DNA of 10,828 nucleotides, from positions 1-10,828 of the forward strand of contig NZ_CALAOH010000197.1 of the NCBI RefSeq assembly GCF_937926365.1, in the 5' to 3' direction. Below, one piece after another: positions 5,113 to 10,828 of the stretch. This stretch comes from an uncultured Azohydromonas sp. Lineage in GTDB: Bacteria; Pseudomonadota; Gammaproteobacteria; Burkholderiales; Burkholderiaceae_C. How positions within the stretch are numbered: the stretch's first letter is position 1; each line of letters opens with the position of its first letter. The position numbers were made by a program, and so were the translations under genes. Under the pieces are notes generated by a model. That model saw only the letters and a program-made list of their open reading frames with translations. It was not told the DNA's origin and did not search any database.

Positions 5113-6762
5113 ATGAACAGCCCCCTGTACGGCCGGATGATGCAGATGCCGCTGCTCATCTCCTCGTTGCTCACGCACGCGGCGCGCCACGCCGCCGATA
5201 CCGAGATCGTCAGCCGCCGCGTGGAGGGCGACATCCATCGCAGCAACTGGGCGCGGGTCGAGCAGCGCGCCCGGCGCCTGGCGCAGGCGCTGCGGCGCCT
5301 GGGCTGCGAGAGCGGCGATCGCGTCGGCACCCTGGCCTGGAATACCGACCGGCACCTGGAGATCTACTACGCCACCTCCGGCTCGCAGCTGGTGTGCCAC
5401 ACCATCAACCCGCGCCTGTTTCCGCAGCAGATCGCCTGGATTGCCAACGACGCGGCCGACGAGGTGCTCTGTTTCGACCTGAACCTGCTGCCACTGGTCG
5501 AGCAACTCGCGCCGCAGCTGCCGCAGGTGCGGCACTTCGTGCTCATGACCGACCGCGCCCACATGCCGACCCAGAGCGCGCTGCCCGGGCTGCTGTGCTA
5601 CGAGGAACTGCTCGCGGCCGAGGACGGGCACTACGCCTGGCCGGTCTTCGACGAGCAGTGCGCCTCCAGCCTTTGCTACACCTCGGGCACCACCGGGCAC
5701 CCCAAGGGCGCGCTCTACAGCCACCGCTCCACGGTGCTGCACGCCTACGCCGCGGCGCTGCCCGACGCCATGGCCTGCAGCGCCAGCGACGTGGTGCTGC
5801 CCGCGGTGCCGATGTTCCACGTCAACGCCTGGGGCCTGCCCTACACGGCGGCGCTGGTGGGCTGCAAGCTGGTGCTGCCCGGGCCGAAGCTCGACGGCGC
5901 CTCGCTGTACGAGCTGTTCGAGAGCGAGAAGGTGACCTTCAGCGCCGGCGTGCCAACGCTGTGGATGGGGCTGATGGAGCACGTGCGCAGCCAGTCGCTG
6001 GAGTTCTCCACCTTCCGCCGCACCGTCATCGGCGGCTCGGCCTGCCCGCCGGCGCTCATGCGCGCGCTGGAGGAATACGGCGTGCACGTGATCCACGCCT
6101 GGGGCATGACGGAGATGTCGCCGCTGGGCTCGCTGGCGCGGCTGCAGCCCAAGCACGCGGCGCTGCCGGCGGCCGAGAAGCACCGGCTGCTGGAGAAGCA
6201 GGGCAAGGCCATATACGGCGTGGACATCGACGTGGTCAACGACGCCCACGAGCCGCTGCCCTGGGACGGCGAGCACGCGGGGCACCTGGTGGCGCGCGGG
6301 CCCTGGGTGATCGAGCGCTACTGGAACGAGGACGACTCGCCGCTGGTGGACGTGAAGGGCCGCGGCGCCTGGTTCCCCACCGGCGACGTCGCCACCATGG
6401 ACCCCGACGGCTTCATGCAGATCACCGACCGCAGCAAGGACGTGATCAAGAGCGGGGGCGAGTGGATCAGCTCCATCGAGCTGGAGTGCATCGCGATGGC
6501 GCACCCGGCCGTGAAGGAGGCGGCCGTGGTGGCCGCCACCCACCCGACCTGGGACGAGCGCCCGCTGCTGCTGGTGCAGCTCAAGGCCGGCGCCAGCGTC
6601 ACGCGCGAGGCGCTGCTGAGCTTCTACAAGGGCCGCATCGCCCACTGGCAGACGCCGGACGACGTGGTGTTCGTCGACGAGCTGCCGCACACCGCCACGG
6701 GCAAGCTCAGCAAGCTGACGCTGCGGGCGAAGTACAAGGACTGGCTGGTGCGCAAGGGCTAA
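5113..6762 (+). CDS. AMP-forming acyl-CoA ligase, DmdB / 3-(methylthio)propionyl-CoA ligase type
   Basis: A 549-residue ANL-superfamily enzyme that adenylates a carboxylic acid and transfers it to CoA. The core motifs are in order: P-loop YTSGTTGHPKG (189-199), HAWGMTEMSP (328-337), GAWFPTGD (418-425), hinge ITDRSKDVIKSGGEW (437-451) and the catalytic lysine in TATGK (Lys531). The N-terminus QMPLLISSLLTHAARH and the segment HTINPRLFPQQIAWI match the subfamily usually annotated as DmdB or medium/long-chain fatty acyl-CoA ligase. That label does not prove methylthiopropionate as substrate, and no DMSP demethylase or DmdD homologue is in the window. I chose the ATG at 5113, with GGAG 10 bases upstream. 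An in-frame ATG at 5071 with GGGAAG before it would add 14 residues and cannot be excluded. It heads a run of four + strand genes. Confidence 0.92.
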   Translation: MNSPLYGRMMQMPLLISSLLTHAARHAADTEIVSRRVEGDIHRSNWARVEQRARRLAQALRRLGCESGDRVGTLAWNTDRHLEIYYATSGSQLVCHTINPRLFPQQIAWIANDAADEVLCFDLNLLPLVEQLAPQLPQVRHFVLMTDRAHMPTQSALPGLLCYEELLAAEDGHYAWPVFDEQCASSLCYTSGTTGHPKGALYSHRSTVLHAYAAALPDAMACSASDVVLPAVPMFHVNAWGLPYTAALVGCKLVLPGPKLDGASLYELFESEKVTFSAGVPTLWMGLMEHVRSQSLEFSTFRRTVIGGSACPPALMRALEEYGVHVIHAWGMTEMSPLGSLARLQPKHAALPAAEKHRLLEKQGKAIYGVDIDVVNDAHEPLPWDGEHAGHLVARGPWVIERYWNEDDSPLVDVKGRGAWFPTGDVATMDPDGFMQITDRSKDVIKSGGEWISSIELECIAMAHPAVKEAAVVAATHPTWDERPLLLVQLKAGASVTREALLSFYKGRIAHWQTPDDVVFVDELPHTATGKLSKLTLRAKYKDWLVRKG

Positions 6763-6791
6763 GCCGCCTCCCCGGCGACGCTCCGGGCGGC
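6763..6791 (+). other. Intercistronic hairpin after the ligase gene
   Basis: Directly after the TAA stop, GCCG (6763-6766) pairs with CGGC (6788-6791), and CCCGG (6771-6775) pairs with CCGGG (6783-6787) around a 7-base loop, leaving four unpaired bases on the left arm. There is no T-tract, so it is unlikely to be a full terminator. It could stabilise the upstream mRNA or reduce read-through into the thioesterase gene. Confidence 0.35.
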
Positions 6792-6818
6792 GCTGCCGGC
6801 TGTTGTCCAATCGGCGCC

Positions 6819-7334
6819 ATGAATGACGACGCACCTTCCACCGGCCCCGACGCGCCGCGCGCCGCCGGCACCCCGCTGCCTTTTCCCATCCACATCCCCT
6901 TCGTCGAGGAGCTGGGCCTGGAGCTGCATGCCTTCGGTGCCGGGGAGGCGGAGATCCAGGTCGATCTGGCCACCGCGCACCTGAACTCCTTCGCCGTCGC
7001 CCACGGCGGCGTGTTGATGACGATGCTGGACGTGGCCATGGCGCACGCCGCGCGCAGCGTGGACGTGCAGCCTGGCACCGACCCGCGCGAGGCCAAGGGC
7101 GTGCCGGGCGTGGTGACCATCGAGATGAAGACCAGCTTCATGCGTCCCGGCCAGGGCCGGCTGCGCGCCACGGCGCAGCTGCTGCACCGCAGCTCCACCA
7201 TGGCGTTCTGCGAGGGCTCGGTCTTCGACGCCAAGGGCCAGCGCTGCGCCCACGCCACCGCCACGTTCAAGTACATGCGCCTGCTGCCGGCGGGGCGGCA
7301 GCTGAAAACCTTGCGCGGGCCCGAGCCGACCTAG
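6819..7334 (+). CDS. PaaI-type hot-dog fold acyl-CoA thioesterase
   Basis: A 171-residue single-domain protein of the PaaI/YdiI thioesterase family, which hydrolyses acyl- or aryl-CoA esters in the cytoplasm. The diagnostic stretch is LNSFAVAHGGVLMTMLDVAM: Asn56, the His62-Gly63-Gly64 turn and Asp71 in the long central helix. The later strands VVTIEMKTSFMRPGQG and FCEGSVFDAKGQRCAHATAT complete the hot-dog pattern. About 20 disordered Pro/Ala-rich residues precede the fold. No Shine-Dalgarno sequence is visible; TCCAAT lies 7 bases before the ATG. The gap to the ligase is 56 bp and contains a hairpin. Its place between a CoA ligase and an acyl-CoA dehydrogenase homologue suggests that it hydrolyses products or dead-end CoA esters of the same pathway, which is inference. 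Confidence 0.88.
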   Translation: MNDDAPSTGPDAPRAAGTPLPFPIHIPFVEELGLELHAFGAGEAEIQVDLATAHLNSFAVAHGGVLMTMLDVAMAHAARSVDVQPGTDPREAKGVPGVVTIEMKTSFMRPGQGRLRATAQLLHRSSTMAFCEGSVFDAKGQRCAHATATFKYMRLLPAGRQLKTLRGPEPT

Positions 7335-7376
7335 CATCCTGCTCCCTTCGGGCACGGACGCCCCAGGGGAGCCGCC

Positions 7377-9023
7377 ATGACGCAACCGCAGTGCACCCAC
7401 GAGGTCTTCAACCAGAGCAGCGAATTCACAAACGTGGACCTGTTCGCCGGCCACCGGCCGCTGCAGGAGGCGCTGCGCACGCTGGCGCCGGAGCTGGACC
7501 TGGCGCCGCTGCACGCCCTGGGCCGCGAGCTGGGCAGCGCGGAGGTGCAGGCGCAGGCGCGGCTGGCCAACCGCTATCCGCCGCGGCTGCGCTCGTACGA
7601 CCGCGGCGGGCGGCGTATCGACGAGGTGGAGTTTCATCCGGCTTACCACGCGTTGATGTCCTGCGCCGCGGCGCACGGGCTGCAGGCCGCGCCCTGGGAC
7701 CGGCCGGCGGGGGCGCACGTTGCCCGCGCCGCCGGCTTCCTGCTCTTCAACGGGACGGAGGCGGGGGTGATGTGCCCGGTTTCCATGAGCTACGCCGTCA
7801 CGCCGGCGCTGCGCGCCAATGCCGCCCTCTACGCCGAGTGGGGCCCGGGTTTGACGGCGCCGGTGTACGACCCCCGTCCGCTGCCCGGACCGCGGAAGAA
7901 CGGGCTGACCATGGGCATGGGCATGACGGAGAAGCAGGGCGGCTCGGACCTGCGCGCCAACACCAGCCGCGCCGAGTTCGACCAGGACACGCCCTGGGGC
8001 CGCTGCTTCCGGCTCACCGGCCACAAGTGGTTCTTCTCCGCGCCCATGAGCGACGCGCACCTGATGCTGGCGCAGACCGCCGCCGGCCCCACCTGCTTCT
8101 TCGTGCCGCGCCTGCTGCCCGATGGCACGCGCAACGCGCTGCGCATCCAGCGCCTGAAGGACAAGCTGGGCAACCATGCCAATGCCAGCAGCGAGATTGA
8201 ATTCGACGGCGCCGCCGGCTGGCTCGTGGGCGAGGAGGGGCGCGGCATCGCGCAGATCCTGGAGATGGGCACGCTCACCCGGCTGGACTGCGCGCTGGGC
8301 AGCGCCGGGCTGATGCGCCAGGCGCTGGCGCTGGCGCTGCACCACTGCGCGCAGCGCAGTGCCTTCGGCAAGAAACTCATCGAGCAGCCGCTGATGCGCA
8401 ACGTGCTGGCCGACCTGGCGCTGGAAGTGGAGGGCGCCACGGCGCTGGTGATGCGCCTGGCCCGCGCCGTGGACCATGGCGAGCACGCGGGCGACGCGCG
8501 CGAGGCGGTCTTGCGGCGGCTGCTCACGCCGATCGCGAAATTCTGGGTTTGCAAGCGCGGCAGCCATTTCGCGCAGGAGGCCATGGAGTGCCTGGGCGGC
8601 AACGGCTACGTCGAGGACGACGGCCACGGGCCCATGGCACGGCTCTACCGAGAGATGCCGCTGAACTCCATCTGGGAGGGCGCGGGCAACGTGATGGCGC
8701 TGGACCTGCTGCGCGCGCTGCGCAGCCCGGGCGTGGCGGAGGTGCTGCGCGACGAACTGGAGTGCCTGCGCGGCGCGCACCGCGGCGCCGAGAGGCTGGC
8801 CGCCGGTTTACCTGAGCGGCTGGCGGCGCCGCAGGAGTCGCAGGCGCGGCGGCTGGCGCGCGACGTCGCGCTGCTGCTGCAGGCGGCGCTGCTGCGCCGG
8901 CAGGCGCCGGAAGCCGTATTCAGCGCCTTCTGCGCCACCCGCATCGACGCCGGCGCGGACGTGTTCGGGCAGTTGCCCGAGGGCTGCGACGTGGAGCTGC
9001 TGCTGGCGCGGGCGACGCCCTGA
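7377..9023 (+). CDS. aidB: AidB-type acyl-CoA dehydrogenase family protein
   Basis: A 548-residue flavoprotein-family member that closely resembles E. coli AidB as I recall it (about 541 residues): it starts THEVFNQSSEFTNVDLF, and has MGMGMTEKQGGSD (179-191), GHKWFFSAPMSDAH, RLKDKLGNHANASSEIEF, AMECLGGNGYVED and LNSIWEGAGN (429-438, with Glu434 at the usual acyl-CoA dehydrogenase base position). E. coli AidB binds FAD and DNA and is induced during adaptation to alkylating agents; its dehydrogenase activity is weak and its physiological role unsettled. The C-terminal region after about 450 is Arg-rich and helical, matching the extra domain of AidB. The start is secure: AGGGGAG lies 5 bases upstream of the ATG. 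The gene sits between a thioesterase and a flavoprotein and has no ada or alk neighbour, so a catabolic role is also possible. Confidence 0.92.
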   Translation: MTQPQCTHEVFNQSSEFTNVDLFAGHRPLQEALRTLAPELDLAPLHALGRELGSAEVQAQARLANRYPPRLRSYDRGGRRIDEVEFHPAYHALMSCAAAHGLQAAPWDRPAGAHVARAAGFLLFNGTEAGVMCPVSMSYAVTPALRANAALYAEWGPGLTAPVYDPRPLPGPRKNGLTMGMGMTEKQGGSDLRANTSRAEFDQDTPWGRCFRLTGHKWFFSAPMSDAHLMLAQTAAGPTCFFVPRLLPDGTRNALRIQRLKDKLGNHANASSEIEFDGAAGWLVGEEGRGIAQILEMGTLTRLDCALGSAGLMRQALALALHHCAQRSAFGKKLIEQPLMRNVLADLALEVEGATALVMRLARAVDHGEHAGDAREAVLRRLLTPIAKFWVCKRGSHFAQEAMECLGGNGYVEDDGHGPMARLYREMPLNSIWEGAGNVMALDLLRALRSPGVAEVLRDELECLRGAHRGAERLAAGLPERLAAPQESQARRLARDVALLLQAALLRRQAPEAVFSAFCATRIDAGADVFGQLPEGCDVELLLARATP

Positions 9024-9059
9024 GGGGCGGCGAGGGGGCGTGGCACACTGCGCCGCCTC

Positions 9060-10364
9060 ATGAGTACCCCCCCTGATTCACCGGTGGCCGTGGTCGGCGC
9101 CGGCCCCGCCGGCCTGATGGCGGCCGAGCGCCTGGCGCAGGCCGGGCTGCGTGTGGAGGTCTTCGATGCCATGCCCTCCGTCGGCCGCAAGTTCCTGCTG
9201 GCCGGCAAGGGCGGGATGAACCTCACGCATTCCGAACCCTTTGACCGTTTCGTGCAGCGCTACGGCGCGCGGCGCCCCGAGATCGAGCCGCTGCTGCGCC
9301 GTTTCGACGCCGGCGCGCTGCGTGCCTGGGCCGCGGGGCTGGGCGTTGAAACCTTCGTCGGCAGCTCCGGACGCGTCTTCCCGACCGACATGAAGGCCGC
9401 GCCGCTGCTGCGCGCTTGGCTGCAGCGGCTGCGGGGCCTGGGCGTCACTTTCCATATGCGGCACCGCTGGGTGGGCTGGGCCGAGGCGCCGGCTGAACCC
9501 ACGTCGTCGCCGCCGCCGATGGTGTTCGAGACGCCGCAGGGTCCGCTGACGCTGCGGGCCCGCGCCGTGGTGCTGGCGCTGGGCGGCGCGAGCTGGCCGC
9601 GGCTGGGTTCCACTGGCGCCTGGGTGCCGCTGTTGGCGCAGCAGGGCGTGGACGTGGTGCCGCTGCAGCCCGCCAACTGCGGTTTCGAGGTGGGCCGCGT
9701 GGGCGAGGACGGCAGCGTGCAGCCCGGCTGGAGCGAGTTCCTGCGCAGTCGCTTCGCCGGTGCGCCGCTGAAGACGGTGGCGCTGCGCTTCGAGGACGGC
9801 GATGCGGGCTTCGAGCAGCGCGGCGAGTTCGTGCTCACCGAGCACGGTGTCGAGGGCAGCCTGATATACGCCGCGTCGTCGTTGTTGCGCGAAGCCATCC
9901 GCCGACATGGCCGGGCCGTGCCGACGCTGGACCTGCTGCCCGATCGCAGCGCGGAGCTCGTCGCCGCCGAAGTGGCGCGTCCGCGCGGGGCGCGCTCGCT
10001 GTCCACGCACCTGAAGAGCCGCCTGCACCTGGACGGCGCCAAGGCGGCGCTGCTGCACGAGCTGCTGCCGCGCGCGCTGTTCGCGCCGAGCGCGGACCCG
10101 GCGCCGCTGGCGGCGGCGATCAAGGCGCTGCCGCTGCCGCTGCTGCGGCCAAGGCCGATCGAGGAGGCTATCAGCACCGCCGGCGGCGTGCGCTTCGAGG
10201 CACTGGAGCAGCGCACGCAGGCGCTGCGCGCGCTGCCCGGCGTGTGGTGCGCGGGCGAGATGCTGGACTGGGAGGCGCCCACCGGCGGCTACCTGCTCAC
10301 CGCCTGCTTCGCCAGCGGCTGCGCGGTGGCGGAAGGGCTGATCCACGCGCTGCGGGGCGGCTGA
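9060..10364 (+). CDS. HI0933/BaiN-type FAD-dependent oxidoreductase (TIGR03862-like flavoprotein)
   Basis: A 434-residue flavoprotein. The N-terminal dinucleotide-binding motif VVGAGPAGLMAA (11-22) is followed by an acidic Glu33 at the end of the second strand. The family signature GRKFLLAGKGGMNLTHSE (42-59) and the C-terminal CAGEMLDWEAPTGGYLL (397-413) place it in the HI0933/BaiN group, and the wording APTGGYLLTACFASG fits the TIGR03862 branch. Biochemical roles are poorly defined for most members, so the substrate is unknown. The ATG is 36 bp after aidB. No Shine-Dalgarno sequence is evident; CACACT lies 10 bases upstream. It is the last gene of the + strand run. The phrase Pro-Thr-Ser-Ser-Pro-Pro-Pro near 150 is a probable flexible loop. 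Confidence 0.9.
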   Translation: MSTPPDSPVAVVGAGPAGLMAAERLAQAGLRVEVFDAMPSVGRKFLLAGKGGMNLTHSEPFDRFVQRYGARRPEIEPLLRRFDAGALRAWAAGLGVETFVGSSGRVFPTDMKAAPLLRAWLQRLRGLGVTFHMRHRWVGWAEAPAEPTSSPPPMVFETPQGPLTLRARAVVLALGGASWPRLGSTGAWVPLLAQQGVDVVPLQPANCGFEVGRVGEDGSVQPGWSEFLRSRFAGAPLKTVALRFEDGDAGFEQRGEFVLTEHGVEGSLIYAASSLLREAIRRHGRAVPTLDLLPDRSAELVAAEVARPRGARSLSTHLKSRLHLDGAKAALLHELLPRALFAPSADPAPLAAAIKALPLPLLRPRPIEEAISTAGGVRFEALEQRTQALRALPGVWCAGEMLDWEAPTGGYLLTACFASGCAVAEGLIHALRGG

Positions 10365-10391
10365 GCCCGTCTCCTGACGGGATCCAATTCA

Positions 10392-10479
10392 CCTCGTCAC
10401 ACCCGCGGAGGCGGGTGTCCACGAACACCGGGCGGCATCCCGGTCAGCGTGGATGCCCGCCTTCGCGGGCATGACGAGG
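10392..10479. repeat. Inverted pair of 32-bp REP-like hairpin repeats
   Basis: Copy 1 (10392-10423) and copy 2 (10448-10479) are in opposite orientation. Each contains a perfect 8-bp stem with a 4-base loop: ACACCCGC/GCGGGTGT (10399-10406 and 10411-10418) and ATGCCCGC/GCGGGCAT (10453-10460 and 10465-10472). In the same orientation the copies differ at five bases. Four of these are two base pairs changed on both sides so that pairing is kept, and the fifth is in the loop. The unit lies between two convergent genes and may act as a terminator or RNA-stabilising element. It resembles paired REP/BIME elements; no transposase is nearby. Confidence 0.88.
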
Positions 10480-10507
10480 CTCTATTGGCCGTTACGGCGG
10501 ACCCTGG

Positions 10508-10828
10508 TCACAGCGAGGCCGAAACCCCGCGCTGCTGCGTGCTGAAACGGCGCTTGACCGGGGTGTTGGCGCTTTCGCGCAGGGTCACTGTCCTGGCGGC
10601 GGTGCGGCCCTCATAGGGGGCAGGCTCGGCCATCAGGTAGGCCACCGACACCTTGGTGCGCTCGGGCGTCAGCACCGCGGGAACCACCGGGATGGCCAGG
10701 GCCGCGGTCGCCAGCACCTGGGCCAGAGCCCGCTGCGGGCGCAGCGCCGGTGCCTGCAGCAGCGAGGCCACGAAGCCGCGCAGCGGCCGGCCCGCGCCGG
10801 CGGACACCGCCGCGGGGCGCTTGCGCGC
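10508..10828 (-). CDS. Unrecognised small protein, C-terminal part (5' end outside window)
   Basis: The frame runs open through the right edge. A GTG at 10807 is possible, but the upstream residues ARKRPAA continue the same basic style, so the start is probably just outside the window. The visible part is about 106 residues. It has an Arg-rich N-side, one hydrophobic stretch AQVLATAALAIPVVPAVL that could be a single membrane segment or a cryptic signal, then a mixed polar C-terminal part ending in KRRFSTQQRGVSASL. No family motif is recognised. It is convergent with the flavoprotein gene, from which the repeat pair separates it. It could be a genuine small membrane-associated protein or a spurious frame in GC-rich DNA. 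Confidence 0.45.
   Translation of the reverse strand, partial: ARKRPAAVSAGAGRPLRGFVASLLQAPALRPQRALAQVLATAALAIPVVPAVLTPERTKVSVAYLMAEPAPYEGRTAARTVTLRESANTPVKRRFSTQQRGVSASL

Noticed and set aside
4917..7334. A very long open frame crossing the ligase gene and ending as the thioesterase gene
   Set aside because: Only the last 171 codons match a protein family. The upstream part is an Arg/Ala/Gly-rich shadow of the ligase in another frame, typical of GC-rich DNA.
5035..8780. Long minus-strand open frames opposite the ligase and aidB genes
   Set aside because: They are rich in His, Gln, Arg and Ala without motifs and lie exactly opposite strongly supported genes; they are antisense shadows.
5113..9023. 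A full DMSP demethylation-pathway operon
   Set aside because: Only a DmdB-type ligase is present. There is no DmdA or DmdD, and the dehydrogenase homologue is AidB-like, not clearly DmdC. The substrate cannot be inferred.
1..10828. tRNA, rRNA or riboswitch genes
   Set aside because: No cloverleaf-like segment, rRNA-like conserved stretch or recognised riboswitch core was found by reading both strands.

Overview
The window is chromosomal DNA of a high-GC betaproteobacterium, most likely Burkholderiales and probably Comamonadaceae. The evidence is the strong G/C third-position bias, the gene families, and an msrB-yciB-bolA-parvulin order that I associate with that group; the last point is recalled, not searched. 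No rRNA, tRNA, CRISPR array, transposase, integrase or phage gene is visible.

Layout from left to right. (1) Bases 1-900, + strand: the C-terminal part of a Pro/Gly/Arg-rich low-complexity protein that starts before the window and carries a tandem 28-residue repeat. (2) Bases 992-2342: a divergent pair, a secreted TesA-type SGNH esterase (-) and a YbbA-type ABC ATPase (+). Their ATG codons overlap on a single CATG. (3) Bases 2343-2552: a convergent intergenic region with an inverted-repeat pair and a strong palindromic terminator. (4) Bases 2553-4800, - strand: a compact operon read msrB, yciB, bolA, parvulin-type prolyl isomerase. The first three genes overlap by 4 bp or are 4 bp apart. (5) Bases 4801-5112: a divergent promoter region without a gene. 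(6) Bases 5113-10364, + strand: an acyl-CoA ligase of the DmdB type, a PaaI-type hot-dog thioesterase, an AidB-type acyl-CoA dehydrogenase homologue and a HI0933/BaiN-type flavoprotein, with gaps of only 36-56 bp. (7) Bases 10365-10507: a convergent gap with two inverted hairpin repeats that show compensatory base changes. (8) Bases 10508-10828, - strand: the C-terminal part of an unrecognised small protein cut by the right edge.

Working together: the msrB operon groups protein-repair, envelope and folding functions (methionine sulfoxide reduction, an inner-membrane septation/envelope protein, an Fe-S/redox-linked BolA, a periplasmic prolyl isomerase). The + strand cluster looks like a small acyl-CoA module in which a carboxylic acid would be activated, possibly oxidised, and the CoA ester hydrolysed; its substrate cannot be read from sequence.

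Most of the window is ordinary housekeeping or accessory metabolism. I do not see a clearly new multi-gene defence or mobile system. The most unusual signals are the covarying hairpin pair near 10.4 kb, the overlapping divergent start codons at 1661-1664, the AidB homologue embedded in a CoA-enzyme cluster, and the protein-conserved tandem repeat in the left-edge gene.
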